Shown here piece after piece: positions 8,340-17,909 of a stretch of DNA of 64,000 nucleotides (its first letter is position 1; every line of letters starts with the position of its first letter). The position numbers and the translations under genes were made by a program. The stretch spans positions 36,481 through 100,480 of the forward strand of contig JAJZPL010000009.1 in the NCBI GenBank assembly GCA_021811185.1. The letters are read 5' to 3'. The notes beneath the pieces are model-generated. The model was not told the origin of the DNA and did no database searches. It was given only the letters and a program-made list of their open reading frames with translations. The DNA comes from a bacterium. Lineage in GTDB: Bacteria > Elusimicrobiota > Elusimicrobia > Elusimicrobiales > UBA9959.

Positions 8340-10976
8340 TCAGGCGTTAACGCCGTGGCACTTCTTGTATTTCTTGCCCGAGCCGCAGGGACAGGGATCG
8401 TTGCGCCCTATCTTGGCGTCCGCGAACTTGGCCGCCGGCTTCGCTTCGGGCTGTTTGCCTCCCAGCCTGGGGGGCTGCTTCTGCTCGGAGGCGGGCGCGC
8501 CTTCCTGCGTTACCGGCTGCGCCACCGGGCGCGGCGGCAGCTGGATGCGGAACACGTATTCCACCATCTGGTCGCGCACGCGGCCCAGCATGGCCTCGAA
8601 CAGGGAATAGGACTCCTTCTGGTACTCGATCAGCGGGTCCTTCTGGCCGTAGGCGCGCAGGCCCACGCCCTTCTTGAGATGGTCCAGGTCGAACAGGTGG
8701 TTCTTCCAGATATGGTCCATGATCTGCAGCAGCAGCAGGCGCTGCAGCTCGGCGAAATCCACGTTGCGCTCGGCGAAGTCCTTGAAGCGGGCCTGGTAGG
8801 CCGCGTCGATGCGCTTCATGACCTCTTCCTCGAGCGCCATCCGGTTCAGCGTGTGCACCTCGTCCGGGGTGTACGTCACTTCGAAACCCGCGGTCTTCTT
8901 CAGGAACACGTTCAGCGCTTCCAGGTTCCACAGCTGCGAGGCCTGCTCCAGCGGGCAGTTCAGGTCCAGCTGCTCCGTCACGGCCTCGTGGATCATCTTG
9001 GTGATGCGCTCGGTCACTTCCGCGCCGTCCAGGATGATGTTGCGCAGCTCGTAGACGGCCATGCGCTGCTTGTTCATAACGTTGTCGTAATCCAGCAGCT
9101 GCTTGCGGGCGTCGAAGTTCATGCCTTCCACGCGCTTCTGCGCGCCTTCGATCTGGCGGCTGACCAGCGAGGACTCGATCACCTCGCCCTCCTCCATGCC
9201 CAGCTTCTCCATGATGGCGGAGATGCGCTCGGAACCGAAAAGCCGCATCAGCTCGTCTTCCAGGGAGACGTAGAAGACCGACGAGCCGGGGTCGCCCTGG
9301 CGCGCGCAGCGGCCGCGCAGCTGGTTGTCGATGCGGCGGCTCTCGTGGCGCTCGGTGCCCATCACGCACAGGCCGCCGATCTGGCTGACGTAGTCGTGCT
9401 CGGCCTCCAGCGGCGGGTTGCCGCCCAGGATGATGTCGGTGCCGCGGCCGGCCATGTTGGTGGCGATGGTCACCTGGCCCTTGCGGCCGGCCTGGGAAAT
9501 GATCTGTGCTTCCATCTCGTGGTACTTGGCGTTCAGGACCTGGTGCGGAATGCCCTTGGTGCGGAGCATCGCGGCGAGCTTTTCCGACTTCTCGATGGAA
9601 CGGGTGCCGACCAGCATCGGCTGGCCCTTCCTCCAGCGCTCGTCGATCTCCATCACGATGGCGTTGTTCTTCTCGCGCTCGGTGCGGTAGATGCGGTCGG
9701 GAGAGTCCTTGCGCACCAGCGGGCGGTTGGGCGGGATCTCCACCACTTCCAGCTTGTAGATCTCCCAGAATTCGTCGGACTCGGTCATGGCGGTGCCGGT
9801 CATGCCGGACAGCTTGTTGTAGAGCTTGAAGTAGTTCTGGAAGGTGATGGTGGCCAGCGTCTGGTTCTCTTCCTTGATGCGCAGGTTCTCTTTGGCCTCG
9901 ATGGCCTGATGCAGGCCGTCGGACCAGCGGCGGCCCGGCATCAGGCGCCCGGTGAACTCGTCCACGATCACGATCTCGCCGTCCTTCACCACGTACTCCA
10001 CGTCCTTGTCGAACAGGTGGTGCGCGCGCAGGCCCTGGTTCAGGTGGTGGGCCCATTCGGAGGAAACGTCGTCGTAGATATTGCCCACGCCCAGGATCTT
10101 CTCGGCCTTGCGCACGCCCTCCTCGGTGAGGGTGGCGGTGTGGCCCTTCTCGTCCACGATCGCGTCGAAGCCAAGCCCCAAGTCCACGTCCTCGCGCTTG
10201 GCCTCGATCTCCTCTTTCTCGGTAATGAAGCGCACGTTCAAGAGCGGGATCACCCGGTTCACGACGTAATATTTATCGGTGGATTCTTCGGACGGGCCGG
10301 AGATGATCAGCGGCGTGCGGGCCTCGTCGATCAGGATCGAGTCCACCTCGTCGATCACGGCGAAATTGCGTTCGCGCATCACGCGCTCGTCCTTGCCCAT
10401 CACCATGTTGTCGCGCAGGTAGTCGAAGCCCACCTCGTTGTTGGTAATGTAGGTGATGTCGCGGTTGTACATCTCGCGGCGGTCCTCGTTCTTCATGTCG
10501 TGCTGGACGAAGCCGACGGTGAGGCCCAGAAATTCGTGCACCGGGCCCATCCACAGGCTGTCGCGCTTGGCCAGGTAGTCGTTCACGGTCACCACGTGCA
10601 CGCCCTTGCCGGTGAGGGCGTTCAGGTAGGCGGGCAGGGTGGAGACCAGTGTTTTACCTTCGCCGGTGCGCATTTCGGCGATCTTGCCGCGGTGCAGCGT
10701 GATGCCGCCGATAAGCTGCACGTCGTAGTGGCGCATCTTCAGCACGCGCTTGGAGGCCTCGCGCACGCAGGCGAAAGCCTCGGGCAGCAGGTCGTCCAGG
10801 GTTTCACCCTTGGCCAGGCGTTCCTTGAACTCCGGGGTCTTGGCCTTGAGCTGTTCGTCGGAGAGTTTTGAAATGGTTTCTTCGAGGGCGTTGATCTGGT
10901 CGACCACCGGCTGCACGGTCTTCAGCGCGCGCTCGCTTTTTGAGCCTATAATGGATTCAACTATTTTTTTCAGCAT
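8340..10976 (-). CDS. secA: preprotein translocase subunit SecA
   Basis: [48 protein letters not shown]-terminal [22 protein letters not shown]. Confidence 0.97.
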   Translation of the reverse strand: MLKKIVESIIGSKSERALKTVQPVVDQINALEETISKLSDEQLKAKTPEFKERLAKGETLDDLLPEAFACVREASKRVLKMRHYDVQLIGGITLHRGKIAEMRTGEGKTLVSTLPAYLNALTGKGVHVVTVNDYLAKRDSLWMGPVHEFLGLTVGFVQHDMKNEDRREMYNRDITYITNNEVGFDYLRDNMVMGKDERVMRERNFAVIDEVDSILIDEARTPLIISGPSEESTDKYYVVNRVIPLLNVRFITEKEEIEAKREDVDLGLGFDAIVDEKGHTATLTEEGVRKAEKILGVGNIYDDVSSEWAHHLNQGLRAHHLFDKDVEYVVKDGEIVIVDEFTGRLMPGRRWSDGLHQAIEAKENLRIKEENQTLATITFQNYFKLYNKLSGMTGTAMTESDEFWEIYKLEVVEIPPNRPLVRKDSPDRIYRTEREKNNAIVMEIDERWRKGQPMLVGTRSIEKSEKLAAMLRTKGIPHQVLNAKYHEMEAQIISQAGRKGQVTIATNMAGRGTDIILGGNPPLEAEHDYVSQIGGLCVMGTERHESRRIDNQLRGRCARQGDPGSSVFYVSLEDELMRLFGSERISAIMEKLGMEEGEVIESSLVSRQIEGAQKRVEGMNFDARKQLLDYDNVMNKQRMAVYELRNIILDGAEVTERITKMIHEAVTEQLDLNCPLEQASQLWNLEALNVFLKKTAGFEVTYTPDEVHTLNRMALEEEVMKRIDAAYQARFKDFAERNVDFAELQRLLLLQIMDHIWKNHLFDLDHLKKGVGLRAYGQKDPLIEYQKESYSLFEAMLGRVRDQMVEYVFRIQLPPRPVAQPVTQEGAPASEQKQPPRLGGKQPEAKPAAKFADAKIGRNDPCPCGSGKKYKKCHGVNA

Positions 10977-11062
10977 ATACCCTATATTAAACAATTTTTA
11001 AACGCTTTTATACACCGGGCCGCGCCCGCCGCGCGCGATTTTAAAGAAAACGTCAGTTTTTC

Positions 11063-11094
11063 TTAACCCCAGGTTCAGGAAAGGCCGTTACACT
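11063..11094 (+). promoter_or_regulatory. putative OmpR-family response-regulator box plus -10-like TACACT
   Basis: CGTCAG-N5-CTTAAC-N5-GTTCAG repeats with 11-bp period (first at 11051), then TACACT at 11089. Confidence 0.45.
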
Positions 11095-11118
11095 ATACCG
11101 GCGGAATAAGGAGGTCTT

Positions 11119-11481
11119 ATGGAAATACGCATACTGGCGGCTGACGACGAGAAGGCGACACTCGCCCTCTACCGGGTGATCTTCGCGGCGAAGCGCTACC
11201 GCCTCACCTTCGCCAGGAACGTGGCGGAAGCCCTTAACCTCCTGGAGTCGGGCACCTACGACCTGCTGATCTCGGACCTGTTCTTCGCGGACGGGACCGG
11301 CCTGGAACTGGCGCGCCGGTTCAGGGAAGCCGGCCCGGACAGGAGCATCCTGATAACCGACTCCCTGCCCCCGGACGCGCGCGCCCTGCTTGAAAAAAAG
11401 GAAGGTTTTATTAAATCCTTCGGCAAGTCTTTCGAGTACGGGGACCTGCTGAAGCTGGTGGACAATTTTTTCGGCGCCTGA
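11119..11481 (+). CDS. single-domain response regulator (REC)
   Basis: ILAADDEKATLALYRV, DLLISDLFFADGTGLEL; receiver domain only. Confidence 0.8.
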   Translation: MEIRILAADDEKATLALYRVIFAAKRYRLTFARNVAEALNLLESGTYDLLISDLFFADGTGLELARRFREAGPDRSILITDSLPPDARALLEKKEGFIKSFGKSFEYGDLLKLVDNFFGA

Positions 11482-11506
11482 GCCGGCGCCGGAAAGATGA
11501 CAAGAA

Positions 11507-11550
11507 AGTCAGTTTGATTTCACACGGAGTTAAGGTTCGGCGGCTACACT
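11507..11550 (+). promoter_or_regulatory. putative OmpR-family response-regulator box plus -10-like TACACT
   Basis: AGTCAG/TTTCAC/GTTAAG at 11507, 11518 and 11529 (11-bp period), TACACT at 11545, same geometry as the 11119 upstream region. Confidence 0.45.
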
Positions 11551-11602
11551 TGGAGGACGGCGGAAACTGCGGAAGCGCAACTACAGAACGGAGGACATCG
11601 TT

Positions 11603-12187
11603 ATGAAAACCCACACAAAGAACAAAATTAAGAACTGCGCGGCGCTGCTGGCCGGACTGGCCATGCTGCTGCCTTACGCGAGCCAGGCCGCGGCGGCCGC
11701 GGGCGGGAAAACGGAGAAGGAAGTTTCGGAACACGCGGGATTGTCCCTGAAAGACCTTAAGGTCAAAGGCGCCGGCCGGGAAAAAGCCGCCGTGCCGGCC
11801 GAAAAGGAAATAAGCGCGGCCGGGGAAAAGGACTTAAAAGCCGGCAAAGAAACGGAGAAAGCGGGTCCTGAAGCCCAGGGGAAAGAACTGGCGGTGGAAA
11901 AAGAAGCCCCGGAACTTAGCGCCAAAGAGGCGGACGAAGGCGCCGGCGGGCAGAAAGAGCTGGACAAGGAAAACGGCGGCGAAAAGGACCTTGAAAAAGA
12001 GGCCGGCGACGAAAAAGAGGCGGCCGGGCTGGACGAGAAGGAACTGGACAAAGAGGGCGACGAAAAGGAAGTAGAGGGCATCGAGAACGAAAAAGACACC
12101 GAGACCGAATCCGAGGCCGACAACAAAGGCGAGCAGATTGAGGCCGAGGACTCGACCGCGGCCGAAAAGCCCGAAGCCGGAGATTGA
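11603..12187 (+). CDS. secreted highly charged Glu/Lys-rich protein
   Basis: Signal peptide then low-complexity KE/ED-rich tail; RBS GGAGG. Confidence 0.65.
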   Translation: MKTHTKNKIKNCAALLAGLAMLLPYASQAAAAAGGKTEKEVSEHAGLSLKDLKVKGAGREKAAVPAEKEISAAGEKDLKAGKETEKAGPEAQGKELAVEKEAPELSAKEADEGAGGQKELDKENGGEKDLEKEAGDEKEAAGLDEKELDKEGDEKEVEGIENEKDTETESEADNKGEQIEAEDSTAAEKPEAGD

Positions 12188-12256
12188 CCGGCCATGGCCC
12201 GCCCGGCCAAGCCGGGCGGGCGCGGCTTCCGGGGATTATACTGCTATAATTTCCGG

Positions 12257-12811
12257 ATGAAAACATTAATATCGCGCACAGAGGCCGTATTTATGAGCAT
12301 AGCAAAGGGGTTCTTTCCGGGGAGGGCGCTGTTCCTCCTGGCCGCGGCAATACTGCTGGCGGCCGTGCCCCCGCTCAAGCTCCTGAGGGCAGGGACTCCC
12401 GCGGAGGCCGGGCCGGCCGGAGAAGCCGCAGCCGCGGCCCTGGCCCTTAACGCCAGGGACCTGGACGCCCCGGTTACCGCCGCCGCCGGCAGGGACCTGG
12501 AGGCGCTGGTGCAGGAAGCGGCCGCCGGCGACGGAGAAGAGAAACTGGCTTTGGAGGCGCTCAACGAGGTGGACGTGGACGCGGACGCGGAGGAGAAAGC
12601 CGCCGCCGGAACGATAGGCGCCGAAGCCGCGGAGAAGGAGCGGGCCGTCAGGGAAGACGGCGGAGAGGACCCGGGCCGTTTGGAGCGGGAGGCCGAACGG
12701 GACCAGAAAGAGATCTCCACCATAGAGAAGGATACCGAAGGGACGGCCGAACCGGGCGAGGACGATAAAGGCGACACGATAGAGAGGGAAGACCCGGGGA
12801 TGGATGACTGA
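12257..12811 (+). CDS. secreted acidic low-complexity protein
   Basis: Hydrophobic N-terminus, A/E/D-rich body, same operon orientation; start codon uncertain. Confidence 0.55.
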   Translation: MKTLISRTEAVFMSIAKGFFPGRALFLLAAAILLAAVPPLKLLRAGTPAEAGPAGEAAAAALALNARDLDAPVTAAAGRDLEALVQEAAAGDGEEKLALEALNEVDVDADAEEKAAAGTIGAEAAEKERAVREDGGEDPGRLEREAERDQKEISTIEKDTEGTAEPGEDDKGDTIEREDPGMDD

Positions 12812-13217
12812 TATGCACAGACTTACGACCATAGCCATGATCCTGCTGCTCTCAGCCGCGGCCCTGCTCTTTTCGGCGGCCCTCCCCGCCCTGGCCGCGG
12901 AAAAACCGGCCCAGGCGGAGCTCACCAAGAACGAAGCGGTGTCCTATTACTTCAACCGCTCGGGGGACGAAATAGCGGCCCTGCGCGCGGAAGGCTTCGG
13001 CTACGGAGAGATAGTCAAGATCTTCGTGATAGCCGAAATGGCCAGGCGGCCGCTGGACGAGCTGCTGGGCGAAAACCGCAAAGGTTACGGCTGGGGAACG
13101 CTCAGCGTAAAACTCGGCCTGAACCCGGTGTTCGTAAAAAGGAGAGTTGATTCGGCGCGCAGGGAGCTGGACATAAGCGTCAGGCCCGCGGTACCGAAGC
13201 AAGCGGTAAAAAAGTAA
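12804..13217 (+). CDS. secreted protein of unknown function
   Basis: Signal peptide, GYGEIVKIFVIAEMARRPLDELL...GYGWGTL motif; overlaps the previous gene. Confidence 0.65.
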   Translation: MTDMHRLTTIAMILLLSAAALLFSAALPALAAEKPAQAELTKNEAVSYYFNRSGDEIAALRAEGFGYGEIVKIFVIAEMARRPLDELLGENRKGYGWGTLSVKLGLNPVFVKRRVDSARRELDISVRPAVPKQAVKK

Positions 13218-13242
13218 AAAACGCAGCACAAGGAGACCGTTT

Positions 13243-14217
13243 ATGAGACTTCTAAAGGTGCTTTCGGCTATTTTTTTACTCGCCTCCGCCCAGGCTTGGG
13301 CGCAGGACATACGATCGGATAAATATCCGCGCCCCGGCGCGGTCCCGGCGCACATACTGCCGCGGCCGCTGCCCGAGCCGAAGACCTGGGAAGTTACCGC
13401 CGGGGCCGCTATGACCGCGGACGCCAACATCTCCCACCTGCTGGTAAACTCGGCGGTGAACAGCAACGCCAAGGTGAAGGATAATATCCGCCACCTCAGC
13501 GCGGGCTTTTCGGCGGAACCCGCCTTCGCGAAGAAAGCCGGGCTGGAGCTGTCCTATTCCTTCGACGACTACGCCTACCGCACCCACACGGCCTTCAGCT
13601 ACAAGAACCACTCGCTGGCCGCCGGCGTTACGCCCGGCCTGGGCAAGGCCTGGAACCTGGACCTCGGCTGGGATATGGACCTGGTAAAGGACAAAACCGG
13701 GACCATAGCCGAAGACAGCGGGGCCCATGCCGGCCTGATCTGGCACGGTCCCGGGGGGCTGCGGATAAAAGGCGGCTACGAGCGCCGGAAGGACAACGTG
13801 CGGACCAATGCCATGAAGGACGCGGACACCAACGCGGCCTACCTGTCGGCCAACCGGCGCTTTTTTAAACGGCACCTCGGCTTCGTCAGCCTGCGCTGGC
13901 AGGCCCATGCCGCGGCCGGTCCGGATTACTCCTTCAAAGCGCGCTCCGCGGTGCTGGGCCTGATCAGCAGATGGACGCCCTGGTTCAAGCTGGTGACCGC
14001 GGCCGTGCGCGTAGAGAAGGATTACGACAACGTCGATACGCGCTTCCTGAAACTCAGGCGCGACGCCACCAACTCGGTGATGATAAAGCCGGTCTTCACG
14101 CTGGCGCACGGGCTGTCGGCGGTAGGTTCTTTCACTTACATGGACAACCACTCCAACGTGTCCATGAAGAGCTATTCGGACAGGATCTATTCGGTAGGCC
14201 TGGAAGGCAGGTTCTGA
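13243..14217 (+). CDS. putative outer-membrane beta-barrel protein
   Basis: Signal peptide, alternating amphipathic strands, terminal aromatic residue (LEGRF). Confidence 0.65.
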   Translation: MRLLKVLSAIFLLASAQAWAQDIRSDKYPRPGAVPAHILPRPLPEPKTWEVTAGAAMTADANISHLLVNSAVNSNAKVKDNIRHLSAGFSAEPAFAKKAGLELSYSFDDYAYRTHTAFSYKNHSLAAGVTPGLGKAWNLDLGWDMDLVKDKTGTIAEDSGAHAGLIWHGPGGLRIKGGYERRKDNVRTNAMKDADTNAAYLSANRRFFKRHLGFVSLRWQAHAAAGPDYSFKARSAVLGLISRWTPWFKLVTAAVRVEKDYDNVDTRFLKLRRDATNSVMIKPVFTLAHGLSAVGSFTYMDNHSNVSMKSYSDRIYSVGLEGRF

Positions 14218-15572
14218 GCCGTAACGGCGGGCAGCAGGATGCGCACCGTCAGCCCGGCGCCGGGAGGAGAGGAGACCTCTATCTTCCCGGAGAAACTCTC
14301 CACCATGGCCCTGGCCAGGCCCAGGCCCAGGCCGGAGCCGGAAGTTGAATAGCCTCTCTCGAACAGCCGGGGCAGGTTCTCGGGCCTGACCCCGGGCCCG
14401 GTGTCCTCTACGCTGACGGAAGCGCTCCCGCCGGAGCCGCGCGTCCTCAAGATGATGCGGCCTCCGGCCGGAGTGTTCCTCACGGCGTTGTCCACGATAT
14501 TCAGCAGGGCCTGTTCCAGTTTGCCGGCCTGCACCAGCGCCGACACCGCCTCCAGCTCGGTCTCCACCTTCTGGGCCCTGGGCAGGGCCAGCACCGCGGC
14601 CTTCTTGGCTATCCGGGCGACCAGCGCGTCCAGGCGCTCCTCTTTAGGCCGGCCCGCGCCGCGGCCGTCCAGGCGGGAATATTCCAGGATATCCTCGATG
14701 ACGCGCGTCATCGTCTCCAGTTCGGCCAGGTTGCTCTCCAGCACCGCCACGGCCTCCGCGCGGCCCGGCTTGCCCAGCAGCGCCACCTCGGTCTCGCCGC
14801 GCATTACGGTTATGGGCGTCTTCAGCTGGTGGCTGACGTTGGAGGCGAACTGTTTCATCTTTATCGAGTAGGCCTCTATGGCGGCCAGCATGCCGTTGAG
14901 CACGTCCACCAGCGCGCCCAGCTCGTCCTCGGCGCGGTGGCGCGGGATGCGTCCGCTCAGGTCCCCCTCGCCGGCCTTAATGGCCACCTCCACGATGCGG
15001 TCTATCGGGGACAGCGCCCGGCCGGCTATCGCCCAGCCGGCCCAGCCGGCCGCGAGGAAAAAGAGCAGAGCGGTCCCGCCCAGCAGCGCCCAGCTGCCGG
15101 CCGACAGCGCCCGCAGCGGCGACGGCAGCGGCAGCCCCAGCTCCAGCAGCAGCCCGCCGGCCACCCCGGGCAGGAAAACCGAGGCCGTCCGGAGCTTTCC
15201 CCCGGCCTGCAGGCGGACCGTCTCCAGCGAGATCCTTTTCCGGGTGTAAACCGCCGCGCCGGCCGGCGGCCGCAGGGCGGCCAGGCCGGGGTCGGAACTG
15301 TACAGGAGGTCCCCGCCTGGGCCGCGCAGGGAGACGAAAAATCCGTCGAGACTTTCCGAGAAGCGGTCCAGGCGCGGCCGGACGCGCTCGAGTTCGAATG
15401 GGCCGGGCGCGGCCAGGATATCGGCCGCCTCGTCGGCGGTAGACCGCAGTTTGCGGTCCGCCAGGGACTCCAGGCCGCGGTTAAAGAAAAAAACCGCCGT
15501 CAGCGCCGATAAAAGGAAAAAAGCCGCGGTGGCGGCCAGATAGAGCAGCGCCAGGCGCCGGCGCAGCGTCAT
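14187..15572 (-). CDS. two-component sensor histidine kinase
   Basis: HAMP region, H-box ASNVSHQLKTPITVMRGE, HATPase motifs; stops overlap the convergent gene by 31 bp. Confidence 0.9.
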   Translation of the reverse strand: MTLRRRLALLYLAATAAFFLLSALTAVFFFNRGLESLADRKLRSTADEAADILAAPGPFELERVRPRLDRFSESLDGFFVSLRGPGGDLLYSSDPGLAALRPPAGAAVYTRKRISLETVRLQAGGKLRTASVFLPGVAGGLLLELGLPLPSPLRALSAGSWALLGGTALLFFLAAGWAGWAIAGRALSPIDRIVEVAIKAGEGDLSGRIPRHRAEDELGALVDVLNGMLAAIEAYSIKMKQFASNVSHQLKTPITVMRGETEVALLGKPGRAEAVAVLESNLAELETMTRVIEDILEYSRLDGRGAGRPKEERLDALVARIAKKAAVLALPRAQKVETELEAVSALVQAGKLEQALLNIVDNAVRNTPAGGRIILRTRGSGGSASVSVEDTGPGVRPENLPRLFERGYSTSGSGLGLGLARAMVESFSGKIEVSSPPGAGLTVRILLPAVTAQNLPSRPTE

Positions 15573-16246
15573 GCCCGCCCCTGGACTTCTATCTTGTACC
15601 CTACGCCGTAGACCGTCTGCAGCAGCTTATCGCCGGCTCCGGCGTCGATCTTGCGCCTGAGGCGCCCCACGTGCACGTCCAGCACGTTGGAGTCCACCTC
15701 GAAGGAACCTTCCCACGCGTGCTCCCACAGCACGGCCCGGCTTACCGGCCGGCCGGCGTTGCGCAGCAGGATCTCCAACAGCGCGAATTCCTTATTGGTC
15801 AGTTCTATGGTTTTCCCGGCGCGGACAGCCTTGCGCGCCCTGACGTCCAGCGTCAGGTCGCCGGCGGCCAGCACGTCCGTGTTCTTTTCGACCGTGCGCA
15901 TGAGCACGCGGGCGCGGGCCACCAGCTCGCGGAAAGAGAAAGGCTTGGTCAGGTAGTCGTTGGCGCCGGTCTCGAGCCCTCGCACCTTGTCGTCCACCGA
16001 GCCGCGGGCGGTCAGCATTATGACCGGGGTCTGGTCCCCCTGCCGGCGCAGTTCCTCCAGCAGCGTGAAGCCGTCCCCGTCGGGAAGGTTTACGTCCATA
16101 ACGATCAGGTCGTAGACGCCGTTGAGGGTCTGTTTTTCCGCTTCCGCCGCGCTCGCGGCCGTGTCCACGGAAAACCCCTCCTGCGCGAGGCCCTTGGCGA
16201 TGAAAGCGGAAAGTTTCTTTTCGTCCTCTATTATCAGTACGCGCAT
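15569..16246 (-). CDS. OmpR-family response regulator
   Basis: MRVLIIEDEKKLSAFI, DLIVMDVNLPDGDGF, winged-helix C-terminus; ATGA overlap with the kinase gene. Confidence 0.92.
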   Translation of the reverse strand: MRVLIIEDEKKLSAFIAKGLAQEGFSVDTAASAAEAEKQTLNGVYDLIVMDVNLPDGDGFTLLEELRRQGDQTPVIMLTARGSVDDKVRGLETGANDYLTKPFSFRELVARARVLMRTVEKNTDVLAAGDLTLDVRARKAVRAGKTIELTNKEFALLEILLRNAGRPVSRAVLWEHAWEGSFEVDSNVLDVHVGRLRRKIDAGAGDKLLQTVYGVGYKIEVQGRA

Positions 16247-16343
16247 AATGTTCAAGCCGGGCGGCCGGTCCGGTATATATTAGCAAAATAGGCCCGCAGC
16301 CACGCCCCGCGCGGCAGCCAAATATTATAAACTTCCTGACAGC

Positions 16344-17057
16344 ATGAGAATGGAAGAATCCTCCGACACCGCGGCCTGCCCCTATTGCGGGGCCGGCAAC
16401 CCGCTCGACAACGAATTTTGCGGCGCCTGTTATAAGAACCTGCACATCCCGGCCGGGGTGCGGGCGGAGGCTAAGGTCAGAAAGCTCATGAGCGGGACCA
16501 GGGCGCGCTCCGCCGCTTCGGCCGCGGAGAGCCGGCCGGCGGTCCGCCTGTGGGCGCGCGCCCTCCTCGTAGCGGGGCTGTTCCTGTTCTACCTGCAGTG
16601 GTTCAAGAAAGAGAACTATTTCTCCCCTTTGGACTTCGTCAACCTGGGCTTCCACGAAGCCGGCCATATTTTCCTGGGCTTTTTCGGGCGCTTCATCATG
16701 TTCCTCGGCGGCACCCTCTTCCAGCTGCTGGTCCCCGCCGTCTGCCTGCTACACCTGAAAAGGCGCGGCGCCAACCTGGGCTGGCAGCTCTGCCTGTTCT
16801 GGCTGGGCGAGAACCTGCTCAATATCAGCATCTACGCCGGCGACGCCATAAAGCAGACGCTGCCGCTGGTGGGCGGCGGCGAGCACGACTGGACCTACCT
16901 GCTGACCGAAACCGGCCTGATCGCGCACCCCGCCGGCGTGGCCGGGGTAATTTTCCTGGCCGGCTCGGCGGTGATCTTCCTCAGCTTCTGGTTCATAGGC
17001 TTGGACGCCCTGGCCCGGGAGCCGCTGGAGCTGGGCACTCTAGACCGCGGTTTTTAG
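16344..17057 (+). CDS. zinc-ribbon plus HExxH (M50-like) membrane protein
   Basis: CPYCGAGNPLDNEFCGAC zinc ribbon, NLGFHEAGHIFLGFFG, several TM segments. Confidence 0.7.
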   Translation: MRMEESSDTAACPYCGAGNPLDNEFCGACYKNLHIPAGVRAEAKVRKLMSGTRARSAASAAESRPAVRLWARALLVAGLFLFYLQWFKKENYFSPLDFVNLGFHEAGHIFLGFFGRFIMFLGGTLFQLLVPAVCLLHLKRRGANLGWQLCLFWLGENLLNISIYAGDAIKQTLPLVGGGEHDWTYLLTETGLIAHPAGVAGVIFLAGSAVIFLSFWFIGLDALAREPLELGTLDRGF

Positions 17058-17156
17058 TTTTGAACTTTTACCGCCTCTTCCGACACTAATAAACATAGGA
17101 CCTACTGCATCAAGGGAATTTAGGCCCTTTCGCACAGGGATGGAGGCCGCCATAAT

Positions 17157-17909
17157 ATGACCATGCTCCGCAACGCGTTTATCCTGCTGCTTGCCGCCGC
17201 CCCCGCTTCCGCGGAGGGGCTGCCTGAATTCAACCTGAACGCGCTGCACGCCAAAGACCTGCTGCGCCGCGATCGTAACCGGGAACTAGCCGCCGCCATG
17301 CGCGACTACGATATGATCCCCAATGCGCCCCAGCCGGTCTTCGTGCGCATGGACGGCGGCCCCGTACCGGAACTGCCCGGCCCGGAAGTTTACCAGGTCT
17401 ACGACCCTTTCCCAGGCCCCAGCCTGCCCCCGCCCCTTTCGAAAGCCGGCTACGTCCTGCTGACCTCCTCTACCAGGCTGAAGATAGACCGCGAGAAGGG
17501 CGAACTGACCGTGACCTTCCCGGAAGCGCAGTTCTCCGGCTGGGCTTTCGGCGGCACGGAGGAACTGTTCGTTAAAGTTACGCCGGGCAGAACTTCGCCG
17601 CGCATCTCGTGGGCCGCGGTGCTGTGCTCCAGGGGCTCGTACCTTGGGTATAAAGGCGGCACGGTAACCTTTCCCTCGCGCAGCGGCAGCTACTCGCTGA
17701 AGGAAACGCTGGCCCTAGGCTCGCCGAAAGGCGGCATAAGCAGGACCCACCGCTGGCTCACCGCCGGCATGATGACGCTGGACGACCTGTGCTCCGACGA
17801 TTTCCGCAAAAAGATGAAGGACGCCAGGGCCGAAACCCTGCCGCCCAGGATAGGCGCCTATAGTTTTGAATTCAACCCCGACACGAACACGCTTAAAGCT
17901 AAGTGGTAA
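17157..17909 (+). CDS. secreted hypothetical protein
   Basis: Signal peptide MLRNAFILLLAAAPASA; no recognised domain. Confidence 0.6.
   Translation: MTMLRNAFILLLAAAPASAEGLPEFNLNALHAKDLLRRDRNRELAAAMRDYDMIPNAPQPVFVRMDGGPVPELPGPEVYQVYDPFPGPSLPPPLSKAGYVLLTSSTRLKIDREKGELTVTFPEAQFSGWAFGGTEELFVKVTPGRTSPRISWAAVLCSRGSYLGYKGGTVTFPSRSGSYSLKETLALGSPKGGISRTHRWLTAGMMTLDDLCSDDFRKKMKDARAETLPPRIGAYSFEFNPDTNTLKAKW

Noticed and set aside
8355-10871. 838-aa plus-strand ORF antisense to secA
   Set aside because: Low-complexity V/L/H-rich translation mirroring a certain secA gene; high-GC antisense artefact.
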